From: Fasciolopsis buskii
Lineage: Eukaryota; Platyhelminthes; Trematoda; Plagiorchiida; Fasciolidae
Assembly (NCBI GenBank): GCA_008360955.1
Contig: LUCM01006188.1
Span: 91,250 to 155,249 of the forward strand
Length of the DNA stretch: 64,000 nt
Direction of reading: 5' to 3'
The translations under genes were made by a program, and so were the position numbers. This document shows, piece by piece, positions 23,381 to 33,776 of the stretch (positions are counted from its first letter, which is position 1; every line of letters starts with the position of its first letter). The notes under the pieces were generated by a model. It was not told the origin of the DNA, did no database searches, and saw only the letters and a list, made by a program, of their open reading frames with translations.

Positions 23381-23925
23381 CTACTTGATGATTGCAAATG
23401 TGTCGTCGACGTACCGTACGTAAAAGCGTGCGGGGTGAATAAATTCCATTAGAGCTTTTGATTCAATTGATTGTAGGAAAAGGTTGGCTACGATGGGGAA
23501 TTTGGGTGATCCCATGGCCATATCATCCGTTTGCTCGTACAATTCGTGTTTGAACGTGAAGTATGTCGACATGAGGCAAAGTTCTATACCACTGATAATT
23601 TCGGCTGGAGCTAGTATGGTTCGCTCTTCTAATGAAGTGTCTGATATTAACAATGAATGCAAATAGTGCAGATTGTCTCTAATGGGTACACTCGTATTTA
23701 AAGAGACCGCATCAAAACTCACAGTAACTTCATCGTTTTCTAGTTCAAAGTCTTTCAGCATATGACTGAATTCGAAAGCCTCATTGATATGACTTACTAC
23801 TATCTTCTGATAGGGTTTTAATAATCCGCTGAAATATTTTGCCAGTTTATACGTTCCACAAGAAGTGTAGTCTACAATTGGACGAATGGGTATGTCGGGT
23901 TTGTGGATTTTTGGTAAGCCGTCAA
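23381..23925 (-). pseudogene. Reverse transcriptase core of the Penelope-like element
   Basis: Read on the - strand: RFDGLPKIHKPDIPIRPIVD (the GLPK.HK....RPI start of Penelope RTs), then YKLAKYFSGLLKPY, then VTVSFDAVSLNTSVPIRD, carrying the first catalytic Asp (SFD.VSL.T.VP), then MAMGSPKFPIVANLFLQSIE (the MGSPLSPI.AN.F motif) and FYVRYVDDTFAI, with the paired catalytic Asp intact. The reading then runs out near 23381. All catalytic Asp are present. The break from the N-terminal part is a frame change near 23925. This RT class is related to telomerase in known phylogenies. Confidence 0.88.
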
Positions 23926-24613
23926 ATCTCCCAGGCTTGTTTGTTTTTGGTGTTAATGAGAATCAGAGATTTTCCGAGTTTTTCCTTCAAGCCAGATAGG
24001 TACTCGTTTGCATGGGTCTTTGATTTGTTGAGTGATGCATTCACTTTCTTCTTTTCTATTTTTTCATAAGGTCCATCCCCTAGGTGCTCGGCGACCTTTG
24101 ACACGTAATCCAATTTGTTGAGAATAACTGTAACATTCCCTTTGTCCGCTTTCGTGATGTGAATTGTTCGATCCTGTTTTAGGTTTGTCAGTGCTTTCCT
24201 CTCTTCTATTGTGATATTTGATGCAATCACTTGTTGGTTCTTAAGAATATTGCATATCCTCAGCCTAGCCTGATTATCGTTTTCCTCCGTAGGGTTCGAT
24301 AAAGTTTGTTCCAGTGTTGGCACAATTTCTTCGACCATTAGCGGTTTTCTCTGGCGATTGAAATTCAGACCTTTTTGTAGCAATTGCAACTTTGTAGATG
24401 TCAACGGTCTGCTGGATATGTTCATTATGATATTTTTGGTGTGTTCTTTATTGTAGGTTTTCCGACTTTTGATTTTGATCCGTCTTCGATCGTGTCTTGC
24501 GAGGTTAATTTTGCGAACTTGCGTTTTTGTCTTGTTTGGCATGCTTTAAACGCATGTGATCGTCGTTGTTCAGCGACGGTTCGAACTTTTTCGAGGAATT
24601 CCGCTGGGAGCAA
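23922..24613 (-). pseudogene. N-terminal part of the Penelope-like ORF (two frames)
   Basis: Two overlapping frames (24613-24425 and 24542-23922) together give a very basic start (many Lys/Arg, such as KTQVRKINLARHDRRRIKIK), then the conserved helical lead-in to the RT: PLTSTKLQLLQKGLNFNRQ (the L...E..LL..GL.F.P segment), RKALTNLKQDRTIHITKADK and GNVTVILNKLDYVSKVAEHL, matching the family's L..L..D..I.I..ADKGN..VIL...DY....L. The likely start codon is near 24613 or 24542, since neither frame continues upstream. A frameshift separates the two. Confidence 0.78.
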
Positions 24614-24760
24614 ATGATTCAGACAGTTGGCGCGTTACACCTACCAACAATGCTGTGTTATTTAAAATTATATCATTCACAATTAAACACCAATGCATGG
24701 CGCATCAATTTTTCGATACACTCCTTACGTCATTTGGTTCTGATCTGGGTACTGATTTGA
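24612..24760 (+). repeat. Inverted 5' PLTR copy of the Penelope-like element
   Basis: On the + strand: ttggcgcgttaca, ctaccaacaatgctgtg, attatatcattcacaattaa, caatgcatggcgcatcaatt and cattggttctgatctgg-like sequence. It matches the 3' PLTR of the same element read from the other strand, and the PLTR of the second element at 61984-62095 (ataattaaaaccaatacatg and ggcgcatcgattttttgata). So the element is bounded by repeats facing outward. The CGAAACG core present in the 3' copy is not found here. Confidence 0.65.
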
Positions 24761-27700
24761 AAAAAAACAGTTGGTTGATGAAACAGACAATGCTTTAGGA
24801 ATAAGGTTTGTTCTTTGGTATACACCACTAACTAAATACAGCACATTTTTATCTATATTCGAGTTGATGAGATGAAAATTTCTTTTTTCAGTAGTGGATG
24901 AGAAGCATATCCTAACAGCCGGTTTTGTTAGACACTAAATTTGGTTCTATTTTGATTTGTCGCGATGTGACTTTGGTGACGTTTACACTGAATTGCGCGT
25001 ATTTCTTTGTTAAAGATAGATCATTTGAGTAAACTATAGAGGCGACCTGATTGCAATATCCACTAACGCAGTGCTTTCTGATGTTCCTACTGGCAGAGTA
25101 AATTTTGCATCCACATGGCTCCAATTAAAATTCGACAGATCGTCACTGGGGTCCACACTGACTTCGGGCAGGCATGTTATTTCATCTACAGATTGTCTAC
25201 ATGGAGCGAATTGGTTCTGTTTGTTCGAGTGGTTTACTGTTTTCTAGGGTTGTGTTGTATTGTATTTGATTTTTGCATACACGGGTATCCGCATTCAGTC
25301 AAGACGACCCTTTCGTCTCTTCATCAAGATACAGAATGAAAAAAAGATGGAGTAAAAAATAAAACGTCTGAAGTTACTAATGGTTATGTAGAAATTCAGT
25401 CACGACCAGCTCCCGAGTGGTAAGAATTTTGATTAGGTAAAGCACAGTTGAGTTTCTATAGATATGCAAAAGGGTATGGATCGGAAGGCAGAACGTGTAC
25501 TGGTATGATGATCGCATTTCGGGAGGTCGTTCTAACGAATCCGAAAGAATTTTGTGCGCATTTTTTTACGCCCCAATAGATGTATGTCACACAGCTTGAT
25601 GCAGAGTTATTTCAGTGCTGTGTTAGGTACACCAATGATAGTTGGCAAACAATCCTTTATTGGACCTTAGCTAGATCCTAGTGCTAATCGATTTCCGGAC
25701 GGCATCCGGCTCACTCAAACTGTGATCATATGTTGCACTTGCGCATGGCCAGAGGTCACTGAAACCGCGCATTCCCAATCCTTCGAAGTTACCTCCAAAG
25801 TGTTCTGCGTTTTTTTTCTAATGCACATTCTTAAACAGGTAAATCTATCGGGTAGAATTTGTAGACGAATTGATGATTTTAGCAAAGTCCGATAAGTCTG
25901 ATTTATTGTGTGGACTGTGTCGCTGTTTTTTAGTTAACTGAACACTGTTAGTTCACTATGCTGTCATCATGTAAATGTACAAAAATTTATATATCTGTAC
26001 CTGTGTACATGCGTATGCACATATATTTCACATGTCTGGATTCGCACTTGCCAAACGAAACCTGGTACAACGGGGAGGCAGAGGTAGATGGAATCAGAGT
26101 GAAAAACTCGAAAGGAAATAAAATAAGAATAAGTAAACAACACTTTTTTGATGTGCTCTGGGAAGTACAGAAAAATGACGGGTTGACCTGTGGAGCGGGT
26201 CTGTGTGTGCATTCTCGCTGGTTGGCCTGCCGATCATCGAGCACTTAGTCAGTGCTGAGTGCACCCGCTCAAGGCCACGCCAAGATCTGTTACGCCTATT
26301 CTTCATCACAATCCGTAGTTATTTGGTGAGCGGTACACTACTCGGCCGCCTCATCCGAATTATGAGATCCTTTTGGTTGTCCTCACCCTAGACGTTTGGT
26401 GAGGATGCCGAAGCTGCCAAACATCAGCTGCTACCGCCCGACGCTCCTTGTTCCAGTTCATACACCTTTTAACCGTGGCAATTGATGTTTCCGACGTTCC
26501 GTTGGTTCCATCGAAGCCGCTGTCGAAGTTCGCTTCCTGCACATGTGCTAGAATATACTGACAGGAGACTATACTCCTATTTAGTGATGGACTGCGCTAG
26601 ACAAGACATTGTCATCAGCAGACACCGAATTTTATGAGAGGACGCCTTCCAAATAAAACCGACCACATCCTAGATATTACCACCTCTTGCCCACAACCAC
26701 CTATTCAGTGAGCCCAAACCCAAGTTATTTATATTTAGTCACCAATTTGGTGATCGCTCTTTCATCAGGCAATCCGAGAATCCGCCTAGCAACATGTCTA
26801 TCCATTTGTCCTACGTTAATTATGCTTGAATGGTAATGACTTGGATAATATACAAAAATAATTAGCGTAGAAAACCACGTTCAGGGCAGAAACGCGAATG
26901 GTGAAAACCGGAATCTTAGTACTGAGGATTAGGAGTCGTGTCAATGGAACGCACGACGACTGGCCACAGTTACATTCTCACACACCAAATGCATTGCAAC
27001 CATAGGTCCGTATCACAGTAGAAGTGGAAAGATTGTTGCGTCACTCGTTAGATCATTTCCCAGGCTGTTGGTAACTGTATGAGTGTACAGAACTGCAGTG
27101 GTTTTGAAGCAAAAAATTCAACGTTCGACTGCAGCGCTAGCTACCAGATAGTCGAACTCAGTTTGTAGCATTTTGTCTGTTGATAGCTCGGTTGCATGGA
27201 ATTATCAAATACGTTCGATACCCTCAGAACAGAGATGCTTGGATCGTATTGTGATCCTAAAGAAGACCCGGTAAAATCCAAATTCTGTGTAACTCGGTGC
27301 ATGTTTTTGTCAAAGAGTAACGTTTTCCGCAGGTTTTTAAGCTAACGAGAATTAAGTGAAATTAACTGAATGATTTTTGTGTTGCATTCATAGACTTTAA
27401 GCATTACAGAATCGTTGGAATCTCCATGCATTTGAACAGTGCCATTTTTATGTAGTACTGTTAATGAACAAATTCTTGCTTGAGCACAAGCAAGTAGTAC
27501 GAAGTTCCCATGGATAGCCTGATGGAAATTAAAGCGCTTTTGGTCGTTCATCAGTAAGGGCTTTTACGATTAATTTTATCACTTAACTAAAATCTAGACA
27601 TGCTTTCGGGTCTTTTTGGTGATAGTGAGGGTTTAATCAAGCGGTTTTAATCACCCGAACAAACTGCATAGATTTGTTAAGATGCCCTTAAGGATACAGA

Positions 27701-28154
27701 AGCCGACATTGTCCATTTTGTTCAATTTGACGTTACATCCTGGAAAAGTATCGATTAGTAATTAGGAATGGAGTTTGTAAATTTGTTGCAAAACTAAGAT
27801 ATTTATTTTGCTTGTCGCATTCGTCATCTTCTGATCCAATTTATCCAACTGTCAGATTTATTTATAATAAGACTCACCACTCTTCCTCGGTTCCCTCATT
27901 TCAGCCACGTCGAATGCATACTGCGTGGTCGAGTTAGACGAACCCTATCAACGTCATACCACGCATTGCTCCTCTGCCGGCCAGCTGTTCTGGGACCAGC
28001 ATCTGTTGTTGTGAGTCTCTCACTGGCTCACACAGGCGCATGCACCTATCCAGCGAATAGTGACTGGGAAATTCGTTTGTGTCCCGGTTCATTGTGCATG
28101 GAGGCCGTCATAATGGATGCATGTTCTGCCTGGGTCGGTTCGTATGCTTGCTAT

Positions 28155-28156
<2 letters not shown>
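24761..28156 (+). other. Giant intron 4, after Penelope element
   Basis: 3.4 kb without a recognised gene. A 6-bp hairpin (agacga/tcgtct) lies at 25302-25318. A GC-richer block at 26200-26540 has short frames on both strands and the look of an old repeat, but I can read no domain. The frame 25958-26248 (+) overlaps three others. Nothing splice-bounded was found. Confidence 0.4.

Positions 28157-28186
<30 letters not shown>
28157..28186. repeat. (TA)n microsatellite
   Basis: Perfect TA dinucleotide run of about 30 bases. A GC-richer block, 27900-28560, lies around it and may be an old repeat element of unknown type. Confidence 0.95.
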
Positions 28187-28190
<4 letters not shown>

Positions 28191-29289
28191 GGTTCTTACA
28201 TTTGTATACCTCGCTCTGTCGTGTTCTGGTTTTAATGGCTTCCTTGCGGTGCCTTCTAATCGAGGGTGAAATAAGCAGATGACAAAGCTACGACAGTGAA
28301 CGGTTTTGCAGACATACCATGAACTGTAGCGGTCAACTAGGGGACCATATGCCTCAATCAACCAGCGCCGGGTCTATGGTCTGACACGTTCAGTTCGGTC
28401 ATGTTTACTGGTTAATTTTTTGTACCTTTTTGTTTTGTCGTGAGTTGAACAACTTTACCTCTGTCGCCGGCCCTATGTTACGACGAACAACACAGTTCAA
28501 GACGTTGTTCTTGTGGACCTGTGTAACGCATGCCCTTAGCTTTAAGTCCTAACACTGACCCCTTTACCCCCTCTCTTACGCTTAGGTTAACCATTGCTCA
28601 TGTCGTATCCACAACTTATTCTATCAAAACTGTGGAGGCGTCTGTATTCTAATACCGACAGTTTTTAAACGCCTTCAGCACGGCCTATTTCTGAATCAAA
28701 CTTAAAAATGGAAAGGGTTGTTGCCTACTGAAAAAGTCTTTCTAGTTCGGCAATCCCGAATGGGATTTTTTTGATATTAGCGTTATGGATGATTGCTTTC
28801 GATGACTTAAACTGAACGGAACCAAATCTGAGCTGCATAAGCAGGACGGATGAATCATGAGATCTATGCGTCAAGTCAATTGACTACTTGGGCAAATTGT
28901 TTCCGGATATTTTGGGTAAACGATATTGTAACTACTAGGAGAACAATACAGTATATTCCCTAATGTTCGGAGCTAATGTGCCCCTCGAATTTCTCTACAT
29001 TCGCACCCAAACGACAGGAATGCTCGTATCTCGTAGTTATTGATGCCACACACACCAGCGCGTTTTCGTAAGCCATAAGAACTACTGTCCTGATCTCTGC
29101 GGTCATATAAATCTTTCCAAGCTTCTTGTTTCTCAAGTCCCACTTTGTTTCCAATTGCTGAACACATCAAGTGTACGTCAGAGATGCGCACGTGAAGTTA
29201 GACATACCTCGCTGTCGGCCGATTTTGATGTTATAATGTAAGTTGTCTTGGGCGTAGTTTTCCTGTATCAAGAAGTCCGCTTGACCCAA
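28187..29289 (+). other. Giant intron 4, between TA run and RTE tail
   Basis: 1.1 kb with no recognised gene. The first 400 bases are GC-richer than the surroundings. Short overlapping frames at 28960-29191 (-) have no family match. Confidence 0.4.
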
Positions 29290-29605
29290 TTACGCTTCCT
29301 TTGTGTGAAGCTTAGTAGACTACGCTGGTTGGGTTACGTTTTCCGTATGAACACTCGTCTACCATAACGTGCCCTACTTTATGTTCCTCCCATGGAGTGG
29401 AAAAAGCCATGTGGAGGCCAGCAGATGACGTAGCAACGTGTAATGAGAAAATGTACAGCGAAGTTAGGTAAAGTAGGTGTCTCACGCCTTCGTGGTTGGG
29501 GTCCGAAAGACTCGTCGACTTGCTGGTTGGAGACACTGAAAGATATGGCAGTAAATCGCGAACAGTGGCTATCGTGTTATCATTTTCTATCGAATCAAAG
29601 TGATT
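29290..29605 (+). mobile_element. RTE-like LINE 3' tail, second subfamily
   Basis: One + strand frame runs from about 29308 to a stop at 29603-29605, with only two in-frame stops (TAA at 29359 region, TAG at 29428 region). It reads KLSRLRWLGYVFRMNTRLP, then ALLYVPPMEWKKPCGGQQMT, KCTAKLGKVGVSRLRGWGPK, and STCWLETLKDMAVNREQWLS. This is the well-conserved C-terminal tail of RTE-like reverse transcriptases, with RLRWLGHV.RM, the WKK.RGGQ segment and the W..L..MA.NR..W end. It differs clearly from the tail at 16541-16926, so it is another subfamily. A 5'-truncated insertion in the host intron. Confidence 0.78.
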
Positions 29606-32600
29606 AAAACATTACGTTTGTGTAGTTAGGCTGTGTTCTATGTTTTGGCTACTGCAGCTTTCTTATATTTTCCCGCCAGTGTAGGTCCACTCCGCGTTAC
29701 CCTTGGATATCCCCTCTTTACAGATAAATGTAACTCTAGGGTAAAGGCAGCGGTCAGCGGGGCTTACCTTGCTGCTTAACACTGAACGATGGTGATGATT
29801 TTCGACTGCACCTCTTGATCTGAGATGTAGATTTGTTTTGCGTTGTGTACGTGCCTATTTGGAGCATGCTTTCATTCCCCGCTCGATAGTTTACATAAAT
29901 GTTCCGTCTTCTTGGACAAGAAGCAGTTACCGAGACAAATACGTTGTTTGTCTTTTCCGGTGCATCCTATTGTATCCAACATCCCAAACTACAGAATCCC
30001 AATCAACCCACCCCCTTCTATTTCTGGCCCGTTGGCCATTTCGGCAGCTAAGCTGCACACACCTACATTCGCGTTACGGCAATCGTCTTGAAAAATGCTG
30101 CTTGGACATCTGTTTAGTTTGAACTGAACTGTCGGTCGAACGATGCTCGCCCGCTTGTTTGCTAGTCCGCAGAAGAACGCCCAAGATGAACCCACCCACC
30201 AGCCAACTGAGGTTGATAGATGCTTTCGATTTGGCTTGAGTTCGAGTTTTTTGAATTCGGTCTACGCGCCGAAAGTTATAAATAGACGATAGCACTTTTT
30301 ACTCTGCCTTGAACAACTGTTCCGTGTGCCCATTTTTATACTGGTCTTCGATTGGTTTTATCCGAGGTCAATCTCTCCTCGGAAATTCATCATTCATATT
30401 GGCAATGAGAGACATCACTAGTACCTGACACGGTCGCATCAGTTGGCCATGTGCACTTGTGGACTTGGAACATACGGGACCCATATGAGGTACTATTCTC
30501 TCTGTGCGAAAACACTGTGTGCGTTTGTTTCGATTTTGCCCGAAAGTATCGTTTCTCTTTGGATGACCTTGGAGATGGCCAATGATTTTTGGCTCCAAAA
30601 TGATTAATGCTGTTCATTTGAACTGAAAAAAAAGAGATTGAATGAGAGGGGGAAGTTATCTGAACGTGAATTTATGCAAGCACTAGAGAGTTAATGACAG
30701 CCGCCTCATATAATTTTAAAATGCATCCGCTTTGATATTTGATCATTTAATAACTAGATAACCAGCCCATGAATTCCAAATCGTTTCTTGTGTGTACACC
30801 ATCTTTAGCCTTACACAGCCGAATCCAGAGCTCTTCCGGGCCGATTAAGATGAGAGCTTTCAAGACTAAATAGCCTGTGCCTTTGTTTACTAACACACGG
30901 TATGTGATGGTACATCTAAGCGCTTCCAATTTGCTGATGAGTTTATTCTTGGTAGACTTTGGTGAACTTACCCGTCATTTGACTGTTGGGTAATGTCCAA
31001 CATTCAGCGTCAGCATTAATGCTAACTCCAGTCAGAAGTCCATTACTGACCCCTTCATCTTGGTCGTGTAAAAAATGAACCAGCCTCTTTAAAGGCGGCC
31101 CGAAAGGCTCTTCCACCCACATATTTACAGAACTGATCAGGGGAAATCTCCAACGGTATTTGAGCTTTCTAGCCTACGTTCAATTTGCAACGTGATTTTT
31201 ATTTCTAGAATTAGGGAACTATGAATTCGGTGCCCTGAAAAATAGTCAGATTGCATCCCATCGCTTGCATATCCGCGGGTCGTTACGCTAACTTTCGTCC
31301 AAGCGAATCTTTGCCAGATCGAGCACATTTTTCCTTCTGCAACAGCATCTCAACTGGATTTCTATTCTTGATCCAATCGTAAGTCCCCGAAAGCTCTGGT
31401 ATTTTAGTTTGTCCGATTTGTTGATGCATTCAATCTGACCCTAGGGAACAATTGAGAGCCTCTTGGAGAGAAGAGGAGAGAATCCTCCTTCGAGCATCTC
31501 GTTTTTGCCGTCAGCCGTGATCTTACGCTGGCAGTTAGTTTGAAGGCAGTATTTTATCTAACAACTGACCGTTAAAGCTTTCCCATGGATCAGTAAGTGC
31601 AAAATTCGCATCGAAAATGTCTCATGGTGCTCTAAGCCAAAAATTATTCTGTCCTATTGTGGCACATAAACTGGCTGGTAACATGTGAACCACTAAGTTT
31701 AATACGGTTTTAAATGAATAGTAGGTTAAGTTGCTATTTGGTTGCACAATGTGAAATCGGTCTGCCTTGCATGTTTGCCTGAGAAAGTGTTAAATTAAGA
31801 TGCGACGATTCACATCTTTGGACAAACTATTTTCTACTGTCCCATTTAGTGAAATGCCCAGTAGATGAAATTGAATGTTTCACGTAGCGATCGACATTTG
31901 TGAAAGAAATACAATCTCAATATAGTATTTTTCTGTCATTCGTCATCAATTCGATAGGGAGTATCCGGTAGTTTGTTTTTAAGTTTATATGCATTACTTC
32001 TGGGCAGTTAATCTTTTCCTTTCCACATCATTCTGCTTATGAAAGATCTGAAAATTTCTGTCCCGTGCCTTAAACTTTGATATAGATACGGAGGCGTCAC
32101 ATGAGAAGCCAACTATATTATGCTTAAAACGAACTTTGTAAGGCATTTTTGCCATTCTTTCTCAAGGTTTTGGCCCGATAATATTTCTATTGTTTATTCC
32201 TACTCTCTGCAGGAGTCGAACGATTGATCTGCTAACTGAGAAAGCTGCTTGCTCGACTCCTTTTTAGGTTTTTTGTAGTCCACTCGCGGATTCGGTTCCG
32301 CGTTGTTGTCGTTTCTAAACACGCTTAACTCATTACAGTTTTTCTGCTGACTTACCATGCATGCCGCGCACTGAAATTATCCATTCTGGTACCCAAATCA
32401 TTAACCTGATTTGTCTGCTTCAGTGACTTGAGGTCGTGGTTAGATCTGGCACTGACAACGATAACAATAATGCAAGGCGTCAGACATAAAGTAGATGAGC
32501 CACTGCATTGCCCGGTTTTGTCACATCTGACGCAACAATGTGTGATGTGCGAAGTCATGGTGTGAATGTGTTTCCACAAGCAAGCTAGGAGGTTGGCTTT

Positions 32601-33682
32601 TGTAGAAACCATGTCCTTGTGCATGTCCGAAGCCAGAGTATCTTACACGTACGTGCATGGCGTGATCAGATAAATAGGAGCTGATTTATGATATATTTTA
32701 GCAACTACCCAGCTAAATGGCGAGAAGAGCGTTTTTCGTCACAATCAAAATTTGAACAGATTGTAAGTCCTTGTTATTAGATGCGAAGGATAGAACTGTT
32801 TTGTCTGCTTCTGTATGGTTTGAATCGTTGTCGCCGAGCTGATCTAGTTTAGCCTCACACCTCATTCAGTCTTGGAAAACCCTGATTTTGGCAGTCGATT
32901 TTTATCACATAACGTCCAGGTATCAAGTGGATGGTTTTTGAAGATACATGGAGAGAATTTTGTTTTAAAATGATGTTGCTTTCAAAACTGCATGTCTATT
33001 TTGAATCAAATGTGTATTGAAACAATCCGAAAGGTTCCTGTTCATCTCAGGAACCTGTTCTATCCTGAAAGGACAAACTGGCCGACAGTATTCAAGTGCT
33101 AATAGCCTCTTTTATTAGGGAATAATTTCAAACTGCGTCATTGCCATTCGCACTAATCGTTAGCGTACCCAAACCTCAGTTAACTCACTTACTTCTCCAT
33201 TTCAGGCTTCAAGCTGGAAGTCTTGAACTGACCTTGGCAGTGCAGTGGGTTCTTGACACCACTGTAAATGTTCTTTGCTGTAACCGCCGCGATGTAAAAA
33301 CTAGTATGGACGTTCGAAGAAGTAACTAGTAAACACCGATGGAAAGATGGGCATAAGGATGTTTTACTAAGCAACTTATTATCCGGCTGATACCAGTGCT
33401 TCTCCTTATTTAAACTTCTCAGGATTTATCGTGTAAAGTACTGACTACATTGTAGCTGCTTTATCTGCATGAAGTTTCCGCATGTGTTGTCAAATCTGTT
33501 AAAGGCGTGTTCTTTGAACCTGAATTTCTGACAACTTTTTATGGCTTTATTCTGCAAATACAGAAGTGAAATGGGTAAAATGGACCGCAGTATTCAATTT
33601 AACTTAGACGCAAACTAGATGAGAGGCAATCAAAACTAAAGTCGTTGACTCGCACATTTCTATCTAACTCCACTCACGACAG
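29606..33682 (+). other. Giant intron 4, no recognised gene
   Basis: 4 kb without family-level signals. Short overlapping frames at 29838-30295, 30368-30617 and 32352-32624 are on both strands and have no motif I recognise. No array, tRNA or microsatellite of note. Confidence 0.4.
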
Positions 33683-33776
33683 GATCTCTTCTTTTATTCT
33701 CTGCCTGATGACAGTGATTTGAACACTAATTCGAAGCGAGTGGCGTTGGAAGTGTTCGAGTTGTCGAAACGAAAAA
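33683..33776 (+). CDS. Possible extra exon, phase not fitting
   Basis: A 94-base segment between a possible acceptor (cactcacgacag) and a strong donor (cgaaaaa|gtgagt). It reads DLFFYSLPDDSDLNTNSKRV and ALEVFELSKRK, which looks like real protein. However, it starts in phase 0 while host exon 4 ends in phase 1, so it cannot follow exon 4 directly. It would need another small exon before it, or belong to a nested or alternative transcript. Its end (phase 1) would fit exon 5. Only the donor and the composition support it, so I rate it low. Confidence 0.22.

Larger units (their letters stand above)
22200..24760 (-). mobile_element. Penelope-like element, nearly complete, broken ORF, inverted terminal repeats
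   Basis: On the - strand the order is: basic N-terminal part (24613-23922), reverse transcriptase (about 23925-23381), linker (23262-22945), GIY-YIG endonuclease (23026-22427). RT followed by a C-terminal GIY-YIG domain defines Penelope-like elements. It is flanked by related repeats, one in the element's own orientation at its 3' end (22200-22330) and one inverted at its 5' side (24612-24760). The ORF is interrupted by at least four frame changes or stops, so it is inactive. The trematode family described for Schistosoma is called Cercyon, and this may be a relative. It sits in the giant intron, antisense to the host gene. Confidence 0.88.

Noticed and set aside
25302..25330. Hammerhead-like piece on the - strand (ttgatgaagagacgaaag)
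   Set aside because: It has TGATGA and GAAA, but the expected helix II between them is too short, and only a 6-bp hairpin agacga/tcgtct is present.
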